Notes: a model not told the origin generated them from the letters alone. Positions 1 through 10,998 are shown, numbered from the stretch's first letter. The stretch: 64,000 nt of DNA from Staphylospora marina (GCF_003856495.1 NZ_CP034118.1:62001-126000), one strand, 5' to 3'. Made by a program: numbers and translations.

Positions 1-1
1 C

Positions 2-964
2 ACGGTTCAGCAATGGATCCAGGCGACGGGGGACGGGCTGATCGGATTGGGGGCGGTCGGCGTGTTCGGGTACGGGGTTCTAAACCGGCTGTTGATCCCG
101 TTCGGACTTCATCACATCATCAACACGATTGTCTGGTTCAATGTGGGCAGCTATGACGGCGTGACCGGAGATCTCAACCGGTTTTTCCAGGGGGATCCCT
201 CTGCAGGGATGTTCATGGCCGGATTTTTTCCGATCTTCATGTTTGCCCTCCCCGCGGCCTGTCTGGCCATCATCCGGGAGGCTCATCCCCGCTCGCGCAA
301 ACAGATTGCCGGCGTGCTCGGCAGTGCGGCGCTCACCTCTTTTGTGACCGGCATCACGGAACCGATTGAATTCGCTTTCATGTTTGTCGCTCCGCTCCTG
401 TATCTGGTGCATGCACTGCTGACGGGAACGTCGATGGCCGTTGCGCATCTGCTCGGAGCCAAGCACGGATTTACGTTCTCCGCCGGAGCCATCGATTTTG
501 TCCTCCACATCAATCTTGCCTCGCGTCCGTGGGTGCTGGTGATCATGGGCATTGGATATGCCGTGGTTTATTACTTCCTGTTCCGGCTCCTGATCCGCGC
601 TTTCAACCTGAGGACGCCGGGCAGGGAGGCGGAAGAGGAGACCGGGCCGGACGCCGGACAAAAAGCGGCGGGAGAGGACGACAGTCTCGCCGTCTACGTG
701 TTGGAAGCGATCGGCGGGAAAGAAAACATCGCTCATTTGGACGCCTGCATCACCCGGCTCCGGATCACGGTTCATGATGAAGCCAAACTGGATGCGGAAC
801 GCCTCAGGGAACTGGGGGCGGCCGGTGTGATCCGGGTGGGCCCCGGCAATTATCAGGCCGTGTTCGGCACCCGCTCCGAGTTGCTGAAAGAGCGGATCGA
901 ACGCGTGATCAATGCCGGTGACCGGCGCGACAAAGAAGCCACGGAAAACGGAAAAAGCAAATAA
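2..964 (+). CDS. nagE: PTS N-acetylglucosamine-type EIICB permease (5' partial)
   Basis: This is the C-terminal part of a sugar phosphotransferase permease; the reading frame is open to the first base, so the start lies outside the window. The visible part begins in the membrane EIIC domain, with the stretch GLHHIINTIVWF and the motif TGITEPIEF that is conserved in glucose/GlcNAc EIIC proteins. A linker rich in Glu and Gly leads to an EIIB domain with the phospho-cysteine motif DACITRLRI. The protein ends after EIIB, so it has no fused EIIA. The sequence around NRLLIPFGLHH and the GDLNRFFQGD stretch resembles NagE/NagP more than PtsG. The role is uptake and phosphorylation of N-acetylglucosamine at the cytoplasmic membrane; the exact sugar is inferred. 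Confidence 0.88.
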   Translation, partial: TVQQWIQATGDGLIGLGAVGVFGYGVLNRLLIPFGLHHIINTIVWFNVGSYDGVTGDLNRFFQGDPSAGMFMAGFFPIFMFALPAACLAIIREAHPRSRKQIAGVLGSAALTSFVTGITEPIEFAFMFVAPLLYLVHALLTGTSMAVAHLLGAKHGFTFSAGAIDFVLHINLASRPWVLVIMGIGYAVVYYFLFRLLIRAFNLRTPGREAEEETGPDAGQKAAGEDDSLAVYVLEAIGGKENIAHLDACITRLRITVHDEAKLDAERLRELGAAGVIRVGPGNYQAVFGTRSELLKERIERVINAGDRRDKEATENGKSK

Positions 965-1057
965 GGTTTCCGAAGCGAGCGAACGTCGGACGGGAGCGGA
1001 AGACGGACGGATCCCGGCGATGGAGTCCGGCTCAGACCTTGAAGAAACGTTGGTCGT

Positions 1058-1130
1058 GCCGGAACCTTCCCCTGCGGGTGCCTTTGCCATTGCAAGCGAA
1101 ACGAGCGGAGGAAGGTTCCGGCTTTTATTG
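1058..1130 (+). terminator. terminator-like inverted repeat after nagE
   Basis: A perfect 13-base inverted repeat (GCCGGAACCTTCC at 1058-1070, its complement at 1110-1122) is followed by TTTTATT. The 39-base loop is long for a classical terminator, but position and T-tract fit the end of the nagE transcript. Confidence 0.55.
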
Positions 1131-1260
1131 TTGCGCGTGAGTGTGCCGCCATGTTCCGGAATTCCGGATTCCAAACCCACTGACGCGACGACCGCGTCCC
1201 CGGAACCCTGGTGCGGAAGCACCGACGCATGCCGATCCGTTCAAGGTGCATTCCTCACGC

Positions 1261-1294
1261 AAAAAAAAGCGAGACCACATGGTCTCGCTTTTTT
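1261..1294. terminator. bidirectional rho-independent terminator between nagE and abrB
   Basis: An 8-base perfect stem (GCGAGACC, loop ACAT, GGTCTCGC) is preceded by eight A and followed by six T. It can therefore end transcripts from both strands, which suits the convergent nagE and abrB genes. Confidence 0.9.
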
Positions 1295-1440
1295 CTGTCG
1301 ATTGATTGGATTGCCTGTTTCCCATCTACCGGATTTTATGTATCCCCCGAATTCACGGCGGCCGGTGCCCGATTCTGGAAGAAAAGTCGATGAAATTCAG
1401 AGTCCGGCGTGAGATAATGGGAATGGATGCACCGACCCGG

Positions 1441-1713
1441 TCATTCGACGGTGACTTTTTCACCTTTCAACAGTTGATACATTTCTTCCACGCATTTTTT
1501 GCTGACCACTTTGTTTCTGTAACGGATGGTTTCATCCACTTCACCGGTAAAGATGCAGGCAGGTTCATACTTTTTGAGAACGATGCGCTCACCGTCCACA
1601 TAGATTTCGAGTGCGTCCTTTTCGCCGATCCCCAAGGTACGACGAAGTTCGATCGGGATGACAACGCGTCCCAGCTCATCCACTTTGCGCACGATACCGG
1701 TTGATTTGAGCAT
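1441..1713 (-). CDS. abrB: AbrB family transition-state regulator
   Basis: This 90-residue protein is the transition-state DNA-binding regulator AbrB, which represses stationary-phase and early sporulation genes. The N-terminal swapped-hairpin AbrB fold is clear: STGIVRKVDELGRVVIPIE, followed by RRTLGI and an EIYVDGERIVLKKY strand. The C-terminal half (to KGEKVTVE) is the multimerisation region, and the length is close to the 94-96 residues of the B. subtilis protein. The gene is on the minus strand upstream of metS, as in B. subtilis. A sigma-A promoter and a Spo0A box lie just upstream, which suggests repression by phosphorylated Spo0A. A paralogous AbrB-fold protein, SpoVT, is encoded at 22949. 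Confidence 0.96.
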   Translation of the reverse strand: MLKSTGIVRKVDELGRVVIPIELRRTLGIGEKDALEIYVDGERIVLKKYEPACIFTGEVDETIRYRNKVVSKKCVEEMYQLLKGEKVTVE

Positions 1714-1770
1714 GTTCGAAGTCTCCCCTCATGTTGGATTTGGTTTTGGTTTGTGGTTTTTTCTCTGTGA

Positions 1771-1800
1771 ATTGACGTCAAATTTCGACATTGACGTTAA
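1771..1800 (-). promoter_or_regulatory. Spo0A box and flanking repeats in the abrB leader
   Basis: The core 0A box TGTCGAA occurs on the minus strand at 1784-1790, a few bases past the expected transcription start. It is flanked by two copies of an 11-base direct repeat (ATTGACGTCAA at 1771-1781 and ATTGACGTTAA at 1790-1800). A roadblock position downstream of the start matches how Spo0A~P is known to repress abrB in B. subtilis. Which protein binds the repeats is unknown. Confidence 0.6.
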
Positions 1801-1804
1801 ACTT

Positions 1805-1833
1805 ATCATACCAACGATTCCCATAACAGTCAA
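1805..1833 (-). promoter_or_regulatory. sigma-A promoter of abrB
   Basis: Read on the minus strand, TTGACT (1828-1833) and TATGAT (1805-1810) are separated by exactly 17 bases. The site lies about 90 bases before the abrB start codon. Confidence 0.8.
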
Positions 1834-1992
1834 TATAACAGAATGGAAGTTTAATAGAAAATTTCTTGCTTCGTGCTAAGGATTGGGTGACGAAACCATG
1901 AAAAAGATTTATTTTCAGTTAAAATACATATAAAAAATAAATATTAATCAGTTTGGGGCCGCGGCGATCGTACTGGATGGACATGGAGAGAA

Positions 1993-3012
1993 ATGCCGGG
2001 TTTTTCCTTAAATCAATTGATGACGATCAATCCGGAAACGCAGGAGGTGAACGGGGCCTTGATCCCCGTGTCGAAAGAACTCAAAGACAAATTGGAAAAA
2101 TTGAACAGGGAGCTGCGATCCGCTTTTCCGAAAGAAGCTCTTGACGAAACCGACATCCGGCGAAAACTCGAACGGATCGGCCGTTTCGTCCGGGTGGACA
2201 AGTGGAATCCCGCACAGATGAAAGAGTGGTTGGGAACCCGCTCTCTCGTGGGAGTGGACGGATCCGTCAACTCCACCAAAGGTTCTCCGTCCCGATCGCT
2301 GTCCGTGTTTCAGGCGCTGGCCAAAAGCACGGACGGAAAGGAAAAATGGGCGGCGGATTTGCACGTACCGTTTCTTGAGGAAGCGGAAGAGAATGTGGGG
2401 CAGGCGGCCCGGGAAGCCCGGCAGCGGGGAGCCATCCTGTCCCGGCTCGAACTTCAGGTGGCGGAAGAAGGGATCCTCGACTGGAACCCCCGCGTCGTGA
2501 TGATGGACGGTTCCCTGCTTCATTTTTCAAAGGATGATGCGGACGGTTGGAACCGGTTGGCGGCGCTGGCGGAACGGACGGGCACCCTGCTGGTGGGCGT
2601 TTCCGAGGAAATCGCCACGCGATCGCTGGTCAGGGAATTGTTCCCCGAGCTTCCGGCCTGGTCGGACCGGGATCTGCTTTACGGAATCCTGCGGGTGGGA
2701 GAAGGGTTTGAATGGGAGGAGTGGAGTCCCGACGGCGGCCGGTTGTGGAAAATGGTGTTCCGTTCCTCCAAGAGTCCCCAGCCGATCGGATTGGACGGCC
2801 TGCAGGCCCAGCGGGAGGAACGCCTGTCTTTGGTCCGGCTGGTGTATTCCCTCACGCCGGAGCAGGGGCGGGGAATCCCGTTTTGGTTGGACATCGTGGA
2901 CAATCAGGTGAGGGTCACCGATCCTCTCGTTGAATCGATGGTGGAGGAATTCATTGATCCGGACATTCGCCACCGCGTGCTGAGGGCAAAGCGGAGCGAC
3001 CGGATGATTTGA
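1993..3012 (+). CDS. nurA: NurA-type 5'-3' nuclease
   Basis: This 339-residue protein looks like a NurA domain nuclease, which works with the HerA translocase in DNA end resection in archaea and in some bacteria. Two Asp-containing metal-site motifs typical of the family are visible: VGVDGSVNS near residue 88 and VVMMDGSLLHF near residue 170. An N-terminal helical stretch of about 75 residues precedes the nuclease fold. The stop codon is 19 bases before the start of the HerA-like ATPase gene, so the two form an operon. A GGAG stretch lies just before the ATG. B. subtilis has no gene at this position, so the pair is an insertion between abrB and metS. The pairing with HerA strengthens the assignment; the biological role (repair or defence) is open. 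Confidence 0.8.
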   Translation: MPGFSLNQLMTINPETQEVNGALIPVSKELKDKLEKLNRELRSAFPKEALDETDIRRKLERIGRFVRVDKWNPAQMKEWLGTRSLVGVDGSVNSTKGSPSRSLSVFQALAKSTDGKEKWAADLHVPFLEEAEENVGQAAREARQRGAILSRLELQVAEEGILDWNPRVVMMDGSLLHFSKDDADGWNRLAALAERTGTLLVGVSEEIATRSLVRELFPELPAWSDRDLLYGILRVGEGFEWEEWSPDGGRLWKMVFRSSKSPQPIGLDGLQAQREERLSLVRLVYSLTPEQGRGIPFWLDIVDNQVRVTDPLVESMVEEFIDPDIRHRVLRAKRSDRMI

Positions 3013-3031
3013 GCGGAAAGGGAGAGGAACA

Positions 3032-4870
3032 ATGCAAGTCGTCGGTGTGACAACCCAACAAGAAGTACATGTCGTCTCAAAAGAACGGAAGTTTCGCGTC
3101 AACGAAATTCTCGTCATCGAGGACCCCGACCTCGGATTCCCGCGCGGGGAAGTGGTGGAAACCCTCTCCTACAACCGACTGATCCCGATGGGACTGGACA
3201 AATCCATGGTGGATGCCCAGGTCATCTCCACGCTGGAACAGATCGGTTACGACATCGGTGCGGACGAGATCAATCTGGCCAAGGTGAGATTGTTTGAAGA
3301 GGCTCCGCATCCCGTTCGGACGGGGACGTCCGTCAGGCTTCCCGAATTTTCCGAAGTCAGGGACCTGCTGGTGAAAACCGTTCCCGAAGAGGGCATGCTC
3401 CTGGGGGAGATCCGGGGGACGGAATCGCTGGCGGAGACGCTTGATGAGGATTTGCGCGACCAGGTCATCATCATGGAGCAGGGAACGGTGCGGAAACAAA
3501 AAGGAGTTCCGTTCCTGTTCGACATTCGGACGATGCAGCAATATCCGCACGTGGGCGTGTTCGGAGGGTCCGGATCCGGAAAATCGTTCGGTCTTCGGGT
3601 GATGCTCGAAGAGCTCATGAAGCTGTCCATTCCCACATTGGTGTTCGACCCGCATTTCGAAATGGATTTCAGCGACCGGGTGCCGGGAACGGAAAGCCGC
3701 GGCATCGATTTCGGGGATCGCTTCATCAAAGTGGAAATCGGGCGGGATGTGGGGATTGCTTTCTCCGACCTGTCCACCCGCGACGTCACGGATCTTCTGG
3801 CGGCGGCAGGCAGCATGCTGTCCGATGCGATGGCCAACGTGATTCAGATGCTCCACAAAAAACGGGACTCGTTCGAGTCGTTCAGCGACCGGGTGGGCAA
3901 TCTGGTCCACGCGCTGGAAGAAGGAAAGCAAGGGTTGGATCGTCAGCTGCAAAATCCGGAACTGACTCCGCTGGACGTGCAACGGATTCAGGATCTGAAA
4001 CAGTTGTTGCAACAATACGGGACGCTTCCCCTGTCTTCCGTGAAAGGCGTGCACTGGAGGCTCCAGCGTTTGGACAAGGCCGGTCTGTTCCATCAGGACA
4101 TCCGCATGATCGAACGCGGTCTGGAACAGGGGAAACTGGTGGTCGTTCAGGGAAGCACCTGGGTATTGCAGGTGTTCGCCACTTATGTGATCGGCACGCT
4201 GTACCGCAAGCGCCGGGAATACAAGGATGCCCGGATGAACGGGGAAGAAGGCGTGTTCTTCCCGCCGTTCGTGGTGGTGACCGACGAAGCGCACAACTTT
4301 GCGCCGAAGGCCGTCGATTCGCCGGCCAAATCGATCTTGCGTGAGATCGCCCAGGAAGGGCGGAAGTACGGGGTGTTCCTGTTTTTGGCCACCCAACGAC
4401 CGACGCTTCTGGATGAGACCATCACCGCCCAGCTCAACACCAAGTTTGTCTTCCGGACGGTCCGCGCCACGGACATCGCCACCCTGCGCGAAGAGACCGA
4501 TCTCACTCCCGAAGAGGGCAAGCGGCTTCCCTATCTCCGGTCGGGAGACACGTTTGTCTCCTCGGCGGCATTCGGACGAACGGTGTTCATCCGCATCCGC
4601 TGCGCGTACACGCGAAGTCCGCATCTGTCCAATCCGTTTGACGAGCTTCGCCGGATCACCCGCCGAAGGGATGACCGGGTGATGGATGCGTTGGTCAAGG
4701 CCTTGCCCTTGTTTGACACCGACCTCGCGGTGTCAGTGGCGGAACTCAACCGTGAGTGCGGTCTGAATTGGGACGTCTCCCGGCTGAAATCCGAACTGGA
4801 GAGGCTGGCGGGCGAGGGACGCCTGAAAAAGCATGTCACGCCGTTTGCCACGCGCTATGATCTGAAATGA
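3032..4870 (+). CDS. herA: HerA-like hexameric DNA translocase ATPase
   Basis: This 612-residue protein is a HerA/FtsK-type ATPase. An N-terminal beta-rich HAS-barrel-like region (about residues 1-130) precedes the RecA-like core. Walker A is GGSGSGKS (around residue 180), Walker B is VVVTDEAHN (around residue 413), and ATQRPTLLDETI is the sensor-type motif. A family-typical DE(A)H and a conserved region GRTVFIRIR follow, and the last 60 residues form a winged-helix-like end. The partner nuclease NurA is encoded 19 bases upstream. Together the pair is expected to form a ring translocase with a nuclease that processes double-stranded DNA ends. It has a good AGAGG ribosome binding site. Whether it repairs chromosome breaks or attacks foreign DNA cannot be told from the sequence. 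Confidence 0.85.
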   Translation: MQVVGVTTQQEVHVVSKERKFRVNEILVIEDPDLGFPRGEVVETLSYNRLIPMGLDKSMVDAQVISTLEQIGYDIGADEINLAKVRLFEEAPHPVRTGTSVRLPEFSEVRDLLVKTVPEEGMLLGEIRGTESLAETLDEDLRDQVIIMEQGTVRKQKGVPFLFDIRTMQQYPHVGVFGGSGSGKSFGLRVMLEELMKLSIPTLVFDPHFEMDFSDRVPGTESRGIDFGDRFIKVEIGRDVGIAFSDLSTRDVTDLLAAAGSMLSDAMANVIQMLHKKRDSFESFSDRVGNLVHALEEGKQGLDRQLQNPELTPLDVQRIQDLKQLLQQYGTLPLSSVKGVHWRLQRLDKAGLFHQDIRMIERGLEQGKLVVVQGSTWVLQVFATYVIGTLYRKRREYKDARMNGEEGVFFPPFVVVTDEAHNFAPKAVDSPAKSILREIAQEGRKYGVFLFLATQRPTLLDETITAQLNTKFVFRTVRATDIATLREETDLTPEEGKRLPYLRSGDTFVSSAAFGRTVFIRIRCAYTRSPHLSNPFDELRRITRRRDDRVMDALVKALPLFDTDLAVSVAELNRECGLNWDVSRLKSELERLAGEGRLKKHVTPFATRYDLK

Positions 4871-4964
4871 CGGCGAAGGCGGGAACGAGCAACGCGTTCG
4901 CGAGCGGCCGGATCGGGGAGGGTTTATGCCGTCGGGAAGCGGTGAAGGTTTGACGGGTATGCTC

Positions 4965-4993
4965 TTTCCAACGGCCGGGAAGTATCATATAAT
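4965..4993 (+). promoter_or_regulatory. sigma-A promoter of the metS leader
   Basis: TTTCCA (4965-4970) and TATAAT (4988-4993) are 17 bases apart. The site is about 400 bases before metS and just before a structured leader. Confidence 0.65.
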
Positions 4994-4999
4994 AATAAG

Positions 5000-7382
<2,383 letters not shown>

Positions 7383-7562
7383 GTTCGGAGAGAATCATGT
7401 TGGATTCCCGGTGATGCCGGGAAATGAAAAACGGGATCGGTCCGTGGATCCCAAAGCTCTGAAGGAGGGGATCCACGGATCAAGGACCGGGAAAACCCTG
7501 CCGTCTCCGGCTCCCGGCCGGAGCTCGGCAAGGAACGTAAATCTGTGACGGGAGGGCCATGA

Positions 7563-8099
7563 ATGGCTGACACGAAAAATTCCCTGAGGGAATGGAGCGT
7601 TGCCATTGTTTCGGCTGTCGCAATCTCCTTCGTCATCCGTTTTTTCCTGTTCACGCCCTATGAGGTTCACGGCGCTTCCATGGAACCGACGCTGAAGGGC
7701 GATGAACTGTTGATTGTCAACCAGTGGATTTACAAGGTGAAGAAGCCGGAATACGGGGATATCATCGTGTTCAAAAACAAGGAAGAAAACCGTGATTTCA
7801 TCAAGCGGGTCATCGGGCTCCCGGGAGACGTGATCGAATTCAAGGGCGGAGAAGTGTACCGGAACGGCCAACTGCTCGATGAACCGTACATCATCGAGTC
7901 AGCCAAACATCGGCAAAATCACGGGGAACAAAGACGGGAGGTAGTTCCGCCGGGAAAATTGTACGTCATGGGGGACAACCGTCTGAACAGCAAAGACAGC
8001 CGCACGATCGGACCCATTTCCATGGAAGAAGTGATCGGACGGGCGGATGTGGTGATTCTCCCCGTCAAGGAAATGCGCCTTCTCACCAAACAAAAATGA
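7563..8099 (+). CDS. lepB: type I signal peptidase
   Basis: This 178-residue protein is a Bacillus-type signal peptidase I that cleaves Sec and Tat signal peptides outside the membrane. One N-terminal membrane segment (about residues 11-30) is followed by the serine motif GASMEPTL and the lysine motif FIKRVIGLPGD. The later conserved box VMGDNRLNSKDSR is also present, so the Ser/Lys dyad is complete. A strong GGGAGGG ribosome binding site precedes the ATG. It sits between metS and tatD, where B. subtilis has no signal peptidase gene. The genome may carry further paralogues, so the exact sip name is not assigned. Confidence 0.95.
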   Translation: MADTKNSLREWSVAIVSAVAISFVIRFFLFTPYEVHGASMEPTLKGDELLIVNQWIYKVKKPEYGDIIVFKNKEENRDFIKRVIGLPGDVIEFKGGEVYRNGQLLDEPYIIESAKHRQNHGEQRREVVPPGKLYVMGDNRLNSKDSRTIGPISMEEVIGRADVVILPVKEMRLLTKQK

Positions 8100-8179
8100 A
8101 ACCGGGGGACGAATACCGTCTCCCAGCGATCCAGGGCCGGCCTGATGCCGGCCGTCAGACTTTCCCGGAGGGATTTTCC

Positions 8180-8977
8180 ATGATGTTGTTCGACACCCAT
8201 GTTCATCTGAACGATGCCAAATTCGACGAAGACCGCGACGAGGTGATCCGCCGGGCGCGCGAGGAATTCGGTGTGCGGATGATGCTGAATGTGGGATACA
8301 ACCGGGAGACGATCGAGGGCACGCTCCGGTTGGCCGAAACCCATGATTTCATTTATGCCGCGGTCGGCTGGCATCCGCATGACGCCAAAGACTGCACGGA
8401 CGAGGATCTGGCATGGATCCGGGAACTCACGAGTCATCCCAAGGTGGTCGCGCTCGGCGAAATGGGGCTGGACTATTATTGGGACAATTCCCCGCGCGAC
8501 ACGCAAGCGGAGATCTTTCGCAAACAGATTGCCCTGGCGCGGGAAACGGGCCTTCCCATCATCATTCATTGCCGGGACGCTTATGAGGATGTGATCCGGA
8601 TTCTTCGGGAGGAACGGGCTCACGAGACGGGCGGGGTGATGCACTGTTTCGGAGCGGACGCGGACATCATGAAGGCATGCCTCGATCTGGGGTTCCACAT
8701 TGGACTCGGCGGACCGGTCACGTTCAAGAACGCCTCCCTGCCCCGGGAAATTGCCCGGTTGGTGCCGTTGGACCGGTTGCTCATCGAGACCGATTGCCCG
8801 TATCTCGCCCCCCATCCGTACCGGGGCAAGCGGAACGAAACGGGGTATGTCCGCCTGGTGGCCGAGAAAATCGCCGAGGTTCGGGGCATGACGGCGGAAG
8901 AGCTGGCCCGCGTCACGTTTGACAACGCCTTCCGGCTGTTCCTCTCGGATCGCGCGGGCGGGGCGGATGTCCGATGA
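8180..8977 (+). CDS. tatD: TatD family metal-dependent DNase
   Basis: This 265-residue protein is a TatD/YabD hydrolase, a TIM-barrel deoxyribonuclease of the amidohydrolase superfamily. The metal ligand motif DTHVHLND is at the N-terminus. GEMGLDYY, the HCRD motif in IIIHCRDAYEDV, GGVMHCFGAD and the late ETDCPYLAPHPYRGKRNE box follow in the normal order. Two ATG codons lie together (8180 and 8183) behind GGAGGG; I chose the first. The stop overlaps the start of rnmV by four bases (ATGA), as expected for a translationally coupled pair. In B. subtilis the orthologue is yabD (dayD). Confidence 0.95.
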   Translation: MMLFDTHVHLNDAKFDEDRDEVIRRAREEFGVRMMLNVGYNRETIEGTLRLAETHDFIYAAVGWHPHDAKDCTDEDLAWIRELTSHPKVVALGEMGLDYYWDNSPRDTQAEIFRKQIALARETGLPIIIHCRDAYEDVIRILREERAHETGGVMHCFGADADIMKACLDLGFHIGLGGPVTFKNASLPREIARLVPLDRLLIETDCPYLAPHPYRGKRNETGYVRLVAEKIAEVRGMTAEELARVTFDNAFRLFLSDRAGGADVR

Positions 8978-9546
8978 AAGATCCGGGTCAGGCAAGCATC
9001 CGGGAAGTCATCGTCGTGGAGGGAAAGAATGACACGGCGGCCGTTCGCAGGGCCCTCGGGGCCGACACGATCGAGACCGGCGGATCGGCCATCGATGACA
9101 GGGTGTTGCGCGAAATCAGGAGGGCGCACGAAGCCCGGGGCGTGATCGTGTTCACGGACCCGGATCATGAGGGGGAACGGATCCGGCGGGTGATCTCCCG
9201 GGAAATTCCCGGGGTGAAGCATGCGTTTCTTCCGCGGGACAAGGCCCTCGGCAAAGGGAAGGTGGGCGTGGAACACGCTTCGCCCGAAGCCATCCGGGAA
9301 GCCGTGGAGCGCGTGAGAAGCACGTGGAGCGGGGCGGAAGAGCCCCCGCTCACCTGGGAAGAATATGTGGACACGGGGTTTTCCGGGATGCCCGATTCCA
9401 GGGAGTTTCGCCGGCGGGTGGCGGAACTTCTCGGCATCGGGTATGCCAATGCAAGGCAGTTTTACCGCCGTCTTCATCTGCTGGGAGTCGGGCGGGAAGA
9501 GCTTCGCGAGGCGATCCGGGAGGCAAGGAAGGAGATCGACGGATGA
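8974..9546 (+). CDS. rnmV: ribonuclease M5
   Basis: This 190-residue protein matures 5S rRNA by cutting the precursor on both sides. The N-terminal Toprim domain is plain: VIVVEGKNDTAAV with the catalytic Glu, and FTDPDHEGERIRR with the DxD pair. The C-terminal part after about residue 110 is the RNA/L18-binding region typical of RNase M5. The gene overlaps tatD at its start and ksgA at its end, each by four bases, so the three are co-translated. The same trio order occurs in B. subtilis, although there yabE separates yabD from rnmV; yabE is absent here. Confidence 0.95.
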   Translation: MKDPGQASIREVIVVEGKNDTAAVRRALGADTIETGGSAIDDRVLREIRRAHEARGVIVFTDPDHEGERIRRVISREIPGVKHAFLPRDKALGKGKVGVEHASPEAIREAVERVRSTWSGAEEPPLTWEEYVDTGFSGMPDSREFRRRVAELLGIGYANARQFYRRLHLLGVGREELREAIREARKEIDG

Positions 9547-10427
9547 CGGACAGACCGATTGCGCACAGGACTCGCGAATTGCTGGCCGCTCACGGGATCC
9601 GGCTGAAAAAGAGTCTGGGGCAGAACTTTTTGACGGACATGCATGTCCTGGATAAAATCGTCCGGGCCGTGGACATGTCCGACCGGGCAGGGGTGCTGGA
9701 GATCGGCCCCGGGATCGGGGCGCTCACGGAACGGCTGGCGGAGAGGGCCCAAAAAGTGGTCGCCGTGGAGCTCGACGACCGTCTCGTCCCCGTGCTTCGG
9801 GAATTGTTTAAATCCCGTCCCAACGTGGAAATCATACATGGGGACGCACTGAAGGTCGATTTGCAGGCGATTGTTCAATCATCGTTTGAAGGCGTGGACG
9901 AGGTGCATGTGGCGGCCAACCTTCCGTACTATGTCACCTCGCCGATTCTGGTCCGGCTTCTGGAGGAGCGACTCGGCCTGAAACGCATCGTCATCATGAT
10001 CCAGAAAGAAGTGGCCGACCGGTTGACCGCCCGGCCGGGGACCAAGGATTACGGCAGCCTTTCGGTGCTGGTGCGCTATTTTGCGGAAGCGGAAGAAGTG
10101 GCGCGTGTGCCTGCTCACGTGTTTGTGCCGCGGCCCCAGGTGGATTCCGCGGTGGTGAAACTGACCCTGCGTGAGCGGCCGGCGGTCGCCGTGGTCAACG
10201 AACCGTTGTTCTTCCGGGTGGTCAGAGCCGCATTTGCCCAGCGGAGAAAGACGCTTTCAAACACGCTGCATTCCGCCCTTTTGTCTTCCAGGGAGAAGCG
10301 GGAAGTGGAAGACTGGTTGAAGCAGGCAGGCATTGATCCGAAGCGGCGCGGCGAGACACTCGATCTTGAAGAATTCGCAGCCATCACCGAAGTTCTGGAT
10401 CACGCAGGCATCACGGCAGAGCGCTGA
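9543..10427 (+). CDS. rsmA: 16S rRNA dimethyladenosine transferase
   Basis: This 294-residue SAM-dependent enzyme (KsgA) dimethylates two adjacent adenosines near the 3' end of 16S rRNA during late 30S assembly. The entry motif KKSLGQNFLTD, the SAM-binding GVLEIGPGIGALTE and the catalytic NLPYYVTSPIL (NLPY motif) are all present. The C-terminal helical domain has FAQRRKTLSNTL. The ATG start overlaps the rnmV stop (ATGA), which settles the start choice. The family length is about 270-295 residues, so the protein is complete. Confidence 0.97.
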   Translation: MTDRPIAHRTRELLAAHGIRLKKSLGQNFLTDMHVLDKIVRAVDMSDRAGVLEIGPGIGALTERLAERAQKVVAVELDDRLVPVLRELFKSRPNVEIIHGDALKVDLQAIVQSSFEGVDEVHVAANLPYYVTSPILVRLLEERLGLKRIVIMIQKEVADRLTARPGTKDYGSLSVLVRYFAEAEEVARVPAHVFVPRPQVDSAVVKLTLRERPAVAVVNEPLFFRVVRAAFAQRRKTLSNTLHSALLSSREKREVEDWLKQAGIDPKRRGETLDLEEFAAITEVLDHAGITAER

Positions 10428-10462
10428 CGGAGGATCCCATTCCGAGAAATGGGGGTTTTTCC

Positions 10463-10936
10463 GTGTATTTCATACATCCTCGCAAGGGGAGGCGCACGCT
10501 CCCGCAGATGATGGACGACATCCAGGAATACGTCGGGGAGGAACCCGGCGCTTCCTATAAAGTGATCATCGGCACCGATTCCCAGACCCGGGAAAACGAA
10601 ACGGTGTTTGTCACCGCCGTGATCATCAGAAAACTGGGCAAAGGTGCCATTTTTTTCTACACCAAGCACAGGCACTCGCCGATTCATGATCTGCGTTGGA
10701 GAATCTACCGTGAGACGGAGTACAGCCTCAAATGTACGGAAATGCTCAAGGAACACGGGTTTTTCGGTTTTGCGGCGGACATGCCGATGGAAATTCATCT
10801 CGACGTGGGGCAACAGGGCGATACGCGCATGCTGATCCAGGAAGTGGTGGGATGGGTGACGTCGGTCGGATACACGGCCAAAATCAAGCCGGAATCTTAT
10901 GCCGCCAGCGCCGTGGCCGACCGCTTTACCAAATGA
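10463..10936 (+). CDS. ykuK: YkuK-like RNase H-fold protein (DUF458)
   Basis: This 157-residue protein resembles B. subtilis YkuK. Signature stretches are VIIGTDSQTRE near residue 33, the acidic IHLDVGQ in the middle and KPESYAASAVADRFTK at the very end. The family is predicted to have an RNase H-like fold, in which the Asp residues of GTDSQ and HLDVG would be metal ligands. The function is not established. The start is a GTG; a weak hairpin (10436-10459, CCCATT with AATGGG, then T) lies directly in front and could act as a partial terminator for rsmA. The position between ksgA and veg is occupied by yabG in B. subtilis, so the gene replaces it here. Confidence 0.8.
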   Translation: MYFIHPRKGRRTLPQMMDDIQEYVGEEPGASYKVIIGTDSQTRENETVFVTAVIIRKLGKGAIFFYTKHRHSPIHDLRWRIYRETEYSLKCTEMLKEHGFFGFAADMPMEIHLDVGQQGDTRMLIQEVVGWVTSVGYTAKIKPESYAASAVADRFTK

Positions 10937-10968
10937 CGGGGGACATCGAAAACGGCATAAGTTTTTCG

Positions 10969-10998
10969 TTGACAATATCTTTGTCCCCCTGCTATAAT
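10969..10998 (+). promoter_or_regulatory. veg promoter 1 (sigma-A)
   Basis: TTGACA (10969-10974) and TATAAT (10993-10998) with an 18-base spacer; both elements match consensus perfectly. Confidence 0.88.

Larger units (their letters stand above)
965..1440. other. intergenic region between nagE and abrB
   Basis: This 476-base stretch separates two convergent genes. It holds two terminator-like inverted repeats (1058-1130 and 1261-1294, listed separately). Short reading frames cross both hairpins and have no ribosome binding site, so I see no gene here. Confidence 0.6.

Noticed and set aside
912..1412. Open frame after nagE on the plus strand
   Set aside because: It crosses the nagE terminator and the bidirectional terminator and has low-complexity translation.
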